In this document: piece after piece, positions 9,901-19,645 of the stretch | Position numbering within the stretch: the stretch's first letter is position 1 | Layout: each line of letters opens with the position of its first letter | Assembly: GCF_029168945.1 (NCBI RefSeq) | Contig: NC_083601.1 | Span: 14,288,160-14,352,159, forward strand | Reading direction: 5' to 3' | DNA length: 64,000 bases | Source: Cannabis sativa | Lineage: Eukaryota; Streptophyta; Magnoliopsida; Rosales; Cannabaceae | The notes under the pieces: generated by a model | What the model was told of the DNA's origin: nothing | Seen by the model: the letters and a program-made list of their open reading frames with translations, nothing else | The model's database searches: none | Position numbers and translations under genes: made by a program

Positions 9901-10279
9901 ATGGTGGCGACCATATTTGACTTGCGAATTGCGAAACAATGGTAGTAGCTCATAAGATAGAATAACCTTGACTCTCGCCTAAACGGGACAACGCTGGATT
10001 CCAATCTTGATCGAATAAAAGGTTGCTAGAATGTTTAACATTTTAGATGAGCTGGCAACTCTATTCAGTAGATGATAGCTTTGACTCTCACCTAAATGGG
10101 ACACTGATATCAGTTTATTGAAAAACCTTGGAAATTATTTAGGATTGAATTTTTTAAGTATTTTCTCATATCATTCCTACTTGCTATGTGCTTATAATTT
10201 CTGAATTGATTTTGTGTTAAACCATTATTAATTTCTATTTGTTGATTTCTATTATTTTGTAGTATCCTGTATTATCAAA
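6995..10279 (+). other. Long AT-rich leader of CoA
   Basis: About 3.3 kb without a credible ORF. It contains a 46-bp block (8145-8190) also found in the GyF LTR, paired perfect hairpins (8602-8699), and a less AT-rich segment at 9760-10110 in which a TTGACTCTC...GGGACA motif occurs twice (9968-9990 and 10081-10103). A good splice acceptor (TTCTATTATTTTGTAG) ends at 10262, 17 bases before the gag ATG. The CoD leader is collinear. Confidence 0.65.
8602..8699. repeat. Two tandem AT-rich hairpins
   Basis: TTTTAAGTTAATAT (8602-8615) pairs perfectly with ATATTAACTTAAAA (8624-8637) across the loop CTTTTCGA. A second copy at about 8650-8699 has the same loop and arms extended by an AGATAT/ATATCT pair with one gap. 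CoD keeps both copies at about 35430-35525. Confidence 0.85.
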
Positions 10280-11146
10280 ATGAATCCCATGTTATCACTG
10301 TTGACTGAAAACAAGCTGAATGGATCTAACTTTAATAAGTTGAATGAGAACATTAATATTGCTCTCATAGGAGAAAGTGCCTTGTTTGTTTTAACTGAGC
10401 CGCCACCTGAAGTGCCTGGGGACAATGCTTCCAAAGCTGTGAAAGAAAAGTATGAGCGTTGGCAAAAAGCAAATGACAAAGCTCTATACTTTATGCTTTC
10501 TAGCATGGTGGACACCCTCAAAACTCGGTTTTCTAAAACCGAGAAGGCTGCTGAAGTTATGACGAAGTTAAATGAGATATTCGGTAAGGCATCACTTCAG
10601 TCACGCTTTGACGCGACTAAGAAGTACATTAATGCACGGATGGAACCTCATCAAAACGTGCGTGACCATGTTCTCCTTATGTCAAGTTATTTCCAAGAAG
10701 CCCAGGATCATGGTGCTGAAATAGACAGTGCTACTCAAGTAAGCCTTATCTTGAATAGCCTGACTCCAGTATTTCTAGCATACACATCAAATTATGTCAT
10801 GAATAAGAAGGAAATTGACTTTCATGAATTAGTCAATGACCTTCAAACTTATGAAAATTTGATTGGAGGATCCAAGAAGAAAGGGAGTAAACCTCACAAT
10901 CCTGGGAATGGTAATGGGACGATGAAACCTGAAGCAAATGTTGCCTCTGCTTCGAAGCCCAAATCGAAGAAGAAGTGGAAGAACACCAAGAAGCGAACAA
11001 AATCCATGAAGAATAAAAAGGCTGCTCCTTCTGGTGATGCTACACTTAAAGGAAAGTGTTTCTACTGCAATGAAAAAGGTCATTGGAAACCCCAATGTCC
11101 TAAACTTCTTGCGAAGAAACAAGGTATTTCTTTTTATAAACTTTAA
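10280..11146 (+). CDS. gag: Copia-type Gag
   Basis: An intact 288-residue frame starting MNPMLSLLTENKLNGSNF. Residues 1-200 are the copia Gag (DUF4219/UBN2-like) region with the usual LNGSNF and RFDATKKY-like segments. A Lys/Gly/Pro-rich linker leads to a zinc knuckle, C-FY-C-NEKG-H-WKPQ-C, at about residues 262-275. Gag forms the cytoplasmic virus-like particle and binds the element RNA. The conserved Trp after GSNF, present in CoD as TKWNENI, is changed here (NKLNENI), so the protein may be impaired although the frame is open. No protease or pol continues in frame; the frame ends soon after the knuckle. Another possible end is created by splicing at 11124-11223. Confidence 0.85.
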   Translation: MNPMLSLLTENKLNGSNFNKLNENINIALIGESALFVLTEPPPEVPGDNASKAVKEKYERWQKANDKALYFMLSSMVDTLKTRFSKTEKAAEVMTKLNEIFGKASLQSRFDATKKYINARMEPHQNVRDHVLLMSSYFQEAQDHGAEIDSATQVSLILNSLTPVFLAYTSNYVMNKKEIDFHELVNDLQTYENLIGGSKKKGSKPHNPGNGNGTMKPEANVASASKPKSKKKWKNTKKRTKSMKNKKAAPSGDATLKGKCFYCNEKGHWKPQCPKLLAKKQGISFYKL

Positions 11147-11223
11147 GAGTTTTAGTGAATTATTATCCAATTGGATTTATGATTCTGGACTAACTTTGTT
11201 TATTTGTTTTCTTCTTCTTATAG
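11124..11223 (+). other. Candidate 100-bp intron at the 3' end of CoA gag
   Basis: Donor AAG|GTATTT, a CTAAC branch-like motif at 11190-11194, a long pyrimidine stretch and acceptor TTCTTCTTCTTATAG|G fit the plant intron consensus, with the branch 29 bases from the acceptor. CoD keeps all these elements at 37979-38078. The interval also encodes, in another frame, an NWIYDSGLT protease-like remnant, so the splice pattern could be coincidental in decayed coding sequence. Confidence 0.35.
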
Positions 11224-12966
11224 GCCAAGCTACTTGAACTCAGATGAGTTTGATAGGAAAGCAGGACCAAGGGTGAAATCGTCCAGATAAAGATGAAGCT
11301 CTTCAATTTATTTTTGAATTAATTATTTTAGTTTAAAGACAATTTGGATTTCAAATTTTAGTTAGGGATATTTATCCATGTTTCTCTCATATTGTTGAAA
11401 TACATTTTTTTTTTATTATTAATAAAGTTTCTAATTTTCGAAATCACCATTGCAATTTATGAGATTGAGCTTCATTTAATTTATCTTCATCAATTATTAC
11501 CACATTATATTTATATGTTTGTATGTGTAAGTGTTTTTATTATTGATGCAAATTCTATAATATTTACAACTCTTCATAGAGTTATATTAAATAAACACTA
11601 GAAATTATTTCTATGTTTACTAATAATTGTTAATTCTAATACAATTATTAAGAATTTGTTTAATAAAAGGATCTTTTGATCTGATAGGGGTGGAGAAAAG
11701 TTAAGAAAACTATGCAGTTCAACGATCTTTTATATCTAATGAACTCTGGATAGTATTCAACTCCACATAAACTCTATCACACTTAGAGAATGATGATCTT
11801 TACAACCTTTATGGGTGGATCATATATAATCTCTATATACTTAGGGGTGGAGGTTATCCACAAGTACCCTATATGTATATTCTTAGGGGTGGAGTCTATT
11901 CCACAATTCCCTATGTAACACATATCTTCTTTAAACATGGAAGTAATATAATGAGTCAGCTATTATCAATATAAATCCTTGATCTTGATTGAATGTTCCA
12001 TTTCGATTTTACTGTTGTAAGTAAAAGTTTGATACTTTTGAAAGTTCTTTGTTGAAGTTTCACACTACCTTAATTGAGTGGGAGAATTTTAAAAATTCTA
12101 TACCCATCTTCATTAGGTTGATACTTGTGATAGGTACTTAAGAACATTACTGAAAAGCATATCTAACCATCCACATGGATAGGAATAGCTTATCAGAATT
12201 ATGAGAATAAGATAAAGAACTCTAGTTCAGTCCATTCGAATGACTTGAACCTAGAATTCTTAATCCTCATAAAATTTTATGGTATCTTAATTTTGATTAC
12301 TTTATCTTTGGCATGTATTTTTCACTTCAAATACTAGTCTGCTATGTTGATGACTTAGTCTTAACTTAAAATTTTAGACCAATACCAAAGTCACAACTAG
12401 ATAACTCTCTAAACAATCAGAGGTTAAAAGTATTATTTAACCAGACATCTGCTATTGAGTGAGAGCTATCTAAGATGTAATCAAATAAGGAACATTAGAA
12501 GATATTCAAGAAAGATTTATGAAAGTGATCTATATGTTAGATATTAAGAAACTGTGTATCAGTTGTCCTCGTATCTCACCAACTCATTTCGAGATTTCCA
12601 TGAGATGGTGCTTACTTTGGGGTGGAGGAATTATTGTATAATAATTCAAGCTCTACCAGAGAAGAATTATAACTTTGTGTATTCGAAAATCCAAGAAAGT
12701 TATATCACTGAAGAAAAGTCTACACTGTATTATCTCAATTACATATATTAAAATATGAGAGATATGTCTTCTGTTTATTCAGATGTACTTTTAAAACAGT
12801 AAAGATTTCAGTATCCCTTCATGAGTAAAGCATATAGTAAAGGATGTTTCATAAGTGTATTTATGAACTAGTTTCCAGAAGTTTGGGTGGATTCAAATAT
12901 ACTACACTTGATCTGAAAATATGGACATCAGATTGACCTATTTGCACAGTTTGTTTTATGTTAGTG
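11150..12966 (+). pseudogene. pol: Decayed pol remnants of CoA
   Basis: No open frame of useful length. In one frame 11150-11215 reads LLSNWIYDSGLTLFIC, resembling the copia protease DSGAT site with the Ala lost. At 12334-12369 another frame reads LVCYVDDLVLT and then a stop, which is the copia RT catalytic YVDD. Two short hairpins (11843-11870 and 11885-11912) with arms AGGG, GTGGA and their complements lie between. Most of pol is absent: about 1.8 kb remains where more than 3 kb is usual. CoD has the same remnants at 39159-39194. Confidence 0.6.
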
Positions 12967-12978
12967 CAAGTGGGAGTT
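12967..12978 (+). other. Polypurine tract of CoA
   Basis: CAAGTGGGAGTTT-type purine tract directly before the 3' LTR. In CoD one G of this tract is changed to C. Confidence 0.6.
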
Positions 12979-14872
12979 TGTTGGGTTTTATGCCCTAAAT
13001 AAAACTCTTTACAATCTGATTAGTTATCAATATAAGAAATTTGAAGTGATTGATGTTTGTATGAATTTTACATGCTAATGGTTTAATATGTTTATTACAT
13101 TCACACACACAAAATCAGTTAAATCCATATCATATGTTTATTCACAATTACAGTATCGTCAACACAGTGGAATGTGATTGTGATCATATGAATCAAAAGA
13201 ATTGGTCCCTGTTTCATCAGTGTTATTGGATTTACACTAATGTGATAATCAGGGATGATGTGTACTTACACTTGGAGTAAGTGTTATGTTCTTTCCAGGA
13301 CATTAGTAAAGTATACTAGTTTCGAATGTATGGAGTATACATTGGACTGGACCGATATTGCAACTAAGTTAAGATATTACAAACTTACCGTTATATATAT
13401 CTTTCCAATATCAGTAGTTGATCTTAAGATTAAAAGAATCTAAATCCTGATATGCTTAGGCTCAACTCAGGAGTGCTATTCATGTTCTTTGATTTATTAG
13501 TTAAGCCTACTTTTAGGTCAGGGTGATACGTATATTTTGGGAACATGATGGTATGATTGAGTGGGAGTACTGAACATAAATATGGAATCTATAGCTTATA
13601 CTGGTGTATAGAAGTAAAGTGATGATTCCCTTCGAGCTTAGCAAATAGAAGTAAATGGATGAGCTCTTGTTTAACTGACTAATTATTAGATCACTAAACA
13701 CCATTTAGAGGTAGCTAAGTGTTTTAAGGGGCAAAATACATTGAGGGGTGAGAACGGTAAAGAAATCCCATCTCGATGTATCATCTATATAGAGGATCTT
13801 TAAATCACAATAAGATTATAACAATGGTTAAATGAGATAGCATATTGATATCGTGAAACATATATTATGCTCTATATAAGTTTGAGAGTGCAATTCTAAG
13901 TTCTAAGAGTGGATTCAACGAAGAATTAATAAGTAGGAATTTACTTGGTAAATTTGGTTCACTTGTTGGAAGCTCAGCATATAGATCCATGGTCCCCAGT
14001 CTAGTTGAGAACACTCTACTTGTAAGACTCATTAATTGATTCGTGATTGATCAATTATAATTCTAAAGTCAGACTATGTCTGATTTTATGAATTTTCATT
14101 AAGCAGGGGTGAAATTGTAAAGAAAAGAGATTCTATGTTTATTTATTTATTAATAGACTTTATATGTCTAATTAATAATTAACTTAAATGACAATATTAT
14201 TTAATAATCTACTTTAGTTATTCAATAATTAGTTTTGGCATTTAAAAGGTTAGAATTGGAAAATTGGCGTTTTTGAGAAAATAGAAATAAAATTTGATAA
14301 AACTGCAAAATCAAGTGGGGCCCACTAACACACCATGGCCGGCCACGTATTGTGGATTTTCAAATTGATATTTTCATTATTTTAATGCCAAATAATTCCT
14401 AACCTAAACGTAGGGGTTGCCTATAAATAGAAAGTGATGGCTCAGTCAAAAAACAAGTTTTCATATCATCTTCTGACATAAATTTCTCTCTTCAGAAAAA
14501 CTGAGCCTTCCTCACTTTCTATACCTGGCCGAAATCCCTCTTCTCTTTTCTTCTTCATAAATTTCGAACCCTAGTGAAAGAGTGAGTGCCCACACACAGC
14601 AAGCAGTAACTCAATCATAGATTGGAAGACTGTGAAGGATCAAACTTGAAAGAGAAGGACATTCGGGCTTAGATCTTTATTATACTCTGCTACAGAAAGG
14701 ATACAAGGGTTAGAGATCTGAGCGGAAGGAGACATTAATTCCACTGCATCAATGTAAGGTTTTCTTAACTTTATATGTGTTTAATTTATCGTTTTAGAAA
14801 GTTCATATTTAGGGTGTTTAAACAACATACTTGTGAGTAGATCTAAAATCCTGGTAAAATAAATATCCAACA
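12979..14872 (+). repeat. 3' LTR of CoA
   Basis: 1894 bp, from TGTTGGGTTTTATGCCC to CCAACA. TATA box at 14422-14429. It is about 2.5% different from the 5' LTR by hand count, plus the 18-bp duplication and a small deletion (CCAAGTCAATAT reduced to CCAATAT near 13407). Confidence 0.92.
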
Positions 14873-15225
14873 TTAAAGTCACAGGTTTCCTTTTCTTGTG
14901 TCTCAAAATCGTGTGAGTCAATCTCTTGAGCATATTTACACTGATTTATGGGGGGCCATCACACATGTTTTCCAAGAATAGTTACAAATATTATATTGTG
15001 TTTGTGGATGATTATAGTAGGTTCTCTTGGATTTTACCTCATACTCTTAAATCACAGTCCTTTGAAACCTTCATCCAATTGAAGAGCTTAGTTGAGAAGC
15101 AATTTAACTTGCCTATTAAAAGGGTCCAAGCTAATGGTGAGGGTGAATATAGGCCTTTTTAAAAAAAAAATAGGGATCAAGGTATATTGTTTCAACACCC
15201 TTTTTCTCCCACTCATGAACAAAAC
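14873..15225 (+). pseudogene. CoX: copia integrase core fragment (right part)
   Basis: Translation resumes after CoA as KSHRFPFLVSQ, then HIYTDLWGP (first catalytic Asp), VFVDDYSRFSWI and QANGEGEY, where copia integrases have SDGGGEY, so the second catalytic Asp is Asn. A stop follows at 15160, and a shifted frame then reads FSPTHEQNH, like the conserved CPHTHEQNG. Joined to 4440-4612 this is a piece of pol only. Homology is clear and the enzyme is dead. Confidence 0.85.
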
Positions 15226-16053
15226 CACTTATACTTTATATTTTTTAGCAATTAACCACCTAAATTAATTTTTTGGTGACAAAAGTACTCAAACCCCTTT
15301 TTTGTTAGCTAATTACCCCTTCCATCTAAAAGTCTCAGTTAACTGCCACGGTGGACGGCCTACGTGTACATAAGTGTACACGTGACACGTTTTTAGTGGT
15401 CCAAATAATATTAATTTTAAGTATAATAAAAATAATTTAAAAATTATATAAAATAATTTATAAAAATAAAAAAATAGAAAACTTTTTTTCTATTTTCCTT
15501 TTATTTCTCTTTCTTCTCGAACTAGAACCCCCCAACCCAACTTCTTCTTCTTCTTATTCTTCTTCTTCTTCCTTCTCCCATTACCACCACCACCATCCCA
15601 CCACAACAATTTTCACACCTCAACCACTATGATCACCATCACTGTCCCACCATTACCACCACCCTTATCACCACCGCAGTCACCACCACCATTATCCCCA
15701 CTATACAACCATAGCCACCACTTCATATTTACTAAACCTAAAATATTTTCAACCATCATTGTTACCATCACAAATATTTTCTCTAAATCAAACTAAAAAA
15801 ATACAAATCTAAAAAAAATACTAATACTCCGAGAGAGGAAGGGCGGGATTCATCGCCCAACATCTTCAACGATTGATGACCGGAGATGGGGCCTTGTGGC
15901 CCATTGCCCTTTTTCGTCAAAGAGATCGTTAGACAAGAGAAGAGAGTGAGTGCGAGAGGGGCCGAGAGAGAATTGGGTAGGGGTTTTCAGGTCTTGGGGT
16001 TTTCTAGGTATGAGGATTGCTCGTCCATCTGTGTATTAGGAGTTGGGTGTTAG
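15226..16053. other. Unclassified non-coding repeat-like sequence
   Basis: CoX homology ends here. The first part carries a near-palindrome (CGTGTACATAAGTGTACACG, about 15363-15382) and has the look of a dispersed plant repeat, but I cannot name a family. Then come A/T-rich sequence, a CTT-rich microsatellite (about 15541-15575), CCA-rich repeats (about 15580-15720), and a purine-rich stretch to the CoC LTR. I see no ORF with recognisable domains; a captured or relic 5' gene region cannot be excluded. Confidence 0.35.
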
Positions 16054-16815
16054 TGTTGGGTTTTATGCCCTAAATAAAACTCCAATTCAATGTAATCCAT
16101 TTTATTCAACATCAATAAAGAAACAGAAGTATTTTTCATTCATTTGTGTATGTTTTGGTTCATCTTATCAATTGCTTGTCTATTTGATTTATAAATTCAT
16201 CTGAAATCCTTTTCACATACTTGATCCTGTTTATTGTGTTGTCAACACATTGGAAAGTAAACATGACTATGTGAATAAAGATTCCTAGATTTATCAGAAC
16301 ACGGGGTTTTACTGATATGACAATCTACAACAGAGTTTACTTGCATTTGGAGAAATGCTATGTTCTTTCCAGAGCATTGGTTAAAGTAAAGCTCAGGTTG
16401 GGTGCATGGAGTATGCATCGGAAGGAACCGATATTGAACTTTGACATAGATTTAATTAAACTTACCGTAATATCTATTCAAGTCAATATCGCCTAGTTGA
16501 TCCTAGATCAAATGATCTCAATCCTGATATGATTAGGTTCAATCTCATGAGTGTTATTCGTGTTCTTTGATTTGTTAGTTAAGCCTACTTTTGGGTCAGG
16601 GTGATACGTACATTTTGGGAACACGGTAGTGCAATTGAGTGGGAGCGCTAACATAAATATGGAATCTATAGCTTCTATCTGGCGAATAGAAAGTAAAGAA
16701 TGATTTCCTTCGAGCTTGACCAAACGAAAATAAATGGTGGAGTACTCATTTCACATAGCTGAAATATCATTTATACGGGGTTAAGTGTTTTAAGGATAAA
16801 ATACATTGTAGGATG
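16054..16815 (+). repeat. CoC 5' LTR, segment 1
   Basis: Starts TGTTGGGTTTTATGCCC, preceded by GTTAG (16049-16053) as the likely left target copy. It is a divergent member of the CoA LTR family: conserved blocks such as GTTAAGCCTACTTTTGGG and GTGATACGTACATTTTGGG are recognisable between many substitutions. Cut at 16815 by GyB; continues at 27155. Confidence 0.85.
16811..16815. repeat. Target-site duplication of GyB (left copy)
   Basis: GGATG before GyB and GGGTG (27155-27159) after it, 5 bp with one mismatch. Removing GyB makes the CoC LTR continuous. Confidence 0.75.
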
Positions 16816-18144
16816 TGATTACACTCAAACTTGTCTTCACAAAGCGATCGTTGTAGTGTAGTATGAGCGGTCGTGTCCACAGAGAGTTATCTTAATCAAA
16901 AAGTGATTAGTGGAATTTTAAGCATTATAAGTAAATAAGTCAATGGGTTTTTGAAAAAAAATATTAATAGTAAATTTAAAGCAAATAAAATTGGTAGAAA
17001 ATTATAATAACAAAAATGATAAGGTTTCAAGAATCACCTATATGTTTGGCTCATTTATTTGGGTTTTGATTCACACATATAACACAATTAAATTATTCAC
17101 TTCCCAATAATTTAATTAGAAGATAAAACTTGAAGAACATATAATAAAAAAAATGTATTTGAGTAATATAAAATTCTCACATTAAGATTGTAGAAAATAA
17201 TCTTATGAAAAATCTAAGAATGACAATATACCTTTTGTTTGGTAATAATGCAATAAGAGATTAATCATAAAATTATAATATTAATATATATTTATCCTAA
17301 TCATATTCACATAGAAAAAGCATGACTATTTCTATATAATACTAAATAGATAAATATATTAATATAGAGATAAAAAATAGAAGAAAAATATACTACTCAA
17401 ATGTATAAACTTTAAGCACTTGGTGAATCAAAGCACAAGTAAATATTACCTCACATATAAGATCATCCTTTACCTTATCTAGGAAACTAGCCAAAAATAC
17501 TAGTCATTCTCACAATAATCTAAAAAGAAAATATGAGAGGAGATAGATAAAATAAAACTAAAATTTACTATAGTTTTTGCCAATGAAAAATTATATCCAA
17601 ATGTGTACAGGAGGTCTCCTTTATATAGTGTTTTTGGAGAAACAATTGTAACATCAAGTTGTAAATAGAATTAAAGAGAAAATCTGTATGTTTATAAATT
17701 AATAATAGGAAATGGCTGAATGAAATATAATTTGCTAGAATGTATTAATCAAATTGATACTATCCATTTGATTTTGCCACTTGTCGCTGTAATTTGGAAA
17801 GGGAGACAATGTTGAATGTAGCTGTTGAATTTCAAATCAATTCTCTGATCAATCTTTTCCACATGTTGCGCTTAGATAGAGAATGAGGAATCGGATACAT
17901 GAAATACAACATTAAATTTCCTCTTTCACTTATTGTTTGGCTTGGGCTTTGGTTCCATTTCTCCACTTCATTTTAATTTCTTTGCAATTTTACCATATTT
18001 TCCTACAAAATCAAACAAATTAAGTAAAATCACATATTTTCATATCAAATAAATACTTTCTAATAGTTTCATGAAAATATATAACTAAAATGTAATTTAT
18101 TTAGACATTTTTACTTGCAAAAGTGTATTTTCATGCACTAATCA
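16816..18144 (-). repeat. 3' LTR of GyB
   Basis: 1329 bp; on the minus strand it starts TGATTAGTGCATG and ends GAGTGTAATCA. A TATATAAAG promoter box on the minus strand lies at 17619-17627. The partner LTR is 25826-27154. Confidence 0.93.
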
Positions 18145-18180
18145 TAACCCCCAACAAGCATATTGCTAGTCCCTAGCAAT
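18145..18180 (-). other. Polypurine tract and adjacent perfect hairpin of GyB
   Basis: On the minus strand GTTGGGGGTTA directly precedes the LTR. Next to it ATTGCTAG and CTAGCAAT form a perfect 8-bp stem with a 3-base loop (18162-18180). GyE has the same hairpin and tract at 59945-59980. Confidence 0.75.
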
Positions 18181-19234
18181 TCAAGCGGAGAAGAAAATTA
18201 TCAAGCTGAATAATCAAGTCAAACCAATCAAATCTAGCCAAGCATAAAAAAATATCATCAAGAAATCCGAAATTGCTATGCAAACTACTCAGTTGTAACC
18301 TCAGAGTTGTGGGTGTGTGCACCAAACCATATCCATTTCTTACCACAAGCCATAACACAAATAGTATTGAAAAACTTCAAAAGCTTAATGGTCTCAACTC
18401 CAATTTCCTCACATGCATTCAAAGTAGTTTTTTAATGGGAGAGGTGACACTCTTGGAGTTGGAATTGTAACAATTAACGCTCAAATGAGAGAAGATAAAT
18501 TTTTTTAGGACAAACAATTTGAACAAATATTGATCACAAGATAGGCAAATCAAATAATTAGAATTTAAATGACAAACAACCTTTAGGATTTACACAAGAG
18601 ACTTGAAGAATAGAGAGCCAATTAAAAGAAAATTATAAATATAGATAAGAACACTTTTTTTTAAGAAACACGTGAAGTGATGATGTTTCTTTCATTCATT
18701 TTTTTTTATATGGAACAATTTTTTTTTTGACAATAAAATAAAAAGGAAACACAATAACGAAATGTTGCTCTTGTTCTATTTTTTTTTTATTAATATATTT
18801 TTTTTTATTTTTGATTTTTTTTTTTTACAAGAGGCAACATAAAAATACATGAATAAAGAGAAAAAAAAAAATAACATTACAACAAAGGCTCTTTTAACAA
18901 ATGAAATTATCCCTCCGGTATATGTCATGTGTTTAAATTCCAAAAATCTAATTTGACCAACTCAAATGATCAATAAAAGTTCACAAAGTCGTTTTCTCAA
19001 CTCTCACAACTCACAAAAAAAAAAAATGTGAAACTTTAAGCTTGAAAATTTTCTCAACTATTTGTGTTAACAACCATCTTACCACATGTTTGGAAAGTGC
19101 ATTAAAGAACTCTGAAAATCACTCCTTAATAGCTAAACATAGCAAAAACCAACTCAAACAGAATGTTTCAATCATGCTTAGAAAATTTTGAAAAAATTTG
19201 ACTTAAAAATTCAACACAACAATGTAATTCTCAA
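18181..19234 (-). other. 3' non-coding region of GyB
   Basis: About 1 kb between integrase and polypurine tract with long A/T runs. Several stretches match the GyE region 58850-59060, for example GAGAAAACGACTTT and GTTGGTCAAAT. No ORF of note. Confidence 0.65.
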
Positions 19235-19645
19235 CTATGAAAGCTCACCACAGCTTACCACCCCCAACCGAAAATCAGACAGTGTCCTCAATGTCAAAAT
19301 AAATATGCAATGAAAAAGATAGGGAAAAGAGAACACCTGGAAGGTGACAATATCCACGGGGCAGTAATTGAAACAACCTGATAACACAAAACAAGCCCAA
19401 AACAAACAAAAACGAAAACACACAAAACTAATAGAAAAGCAAAATATATATATATATAAAATAAAATAAATAAAATAAAACATGTAAAAGAAATGAACAA
19501 CTCCGAGTGTATAAATAGGGTCCTTAAGAAGGACCTCTTCAACATGACTCACACTCTCGATGTAATGCTTCAATCTCTGGCCATTGACTCTAAAAATTCT
19601 CCCATCAGTTGGGTCCTCAACTTCAACAGAACCGTTGGGAAAAAC
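19235..19645 (-). pseudogene. pol: GyB integrase C-terminal tail after an in-frame stop
   Basis: The integrase frame meets TAA at 19643-19645 and then continues in the same frame as VFPNGSVEVEDP, FRVNGQRLKHYI and VEEVLLKDPIYTLG, the usual C-terminal end of Athila integrase (compare Gy[13 protein letters not shown] and LLHDPIYQG). So a single nonsense change removes roughly the last 40-50 residues. On the 3' side (19261-19294, minus strand) lies the conserved GACATTGAGGACACTGTC plus G-tract block. Confidence 0.8.

Larger units (their letters stand above)
4613..14872 (+). mobile_element. CoA: complete gag-only copia-type retrotransposon
   Basis: A 10.26 kb element with LTRs 4613-6531 and 12979-14872, a Met-tRNA-type primer-binding site, a leader of about 3.7 kb, a gag ORF (10280-11146), about 1.8 kb of decayed pol remnants, and a polypurine tract. 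Hand comparison of the LTRs shows roughly 45-50 differences in 1.9 kb. CoD has the same layout and lacks pol in the same place, so the pol-less form is the form that spread; enzymes must have come from another element. It interrupts CoX. Confidence 0.85.

Noticed and set aside
15538..16053. Possible host gene 5' region (CTT repeats, CCA repeats, purine-rich leader)
   Set aside because: It resembles a 5' UTR in composition, but there is no ORF or splice structure with domain support; it is listed only as unclassified.
19235..19545. Phe/Tyr-rich minus-strand ORF as a membrane protein
   Set aside because: It begins as the integrase C-terminal tail; the hydrophobic part comes from A-rich non-coding sequence on the other strand.
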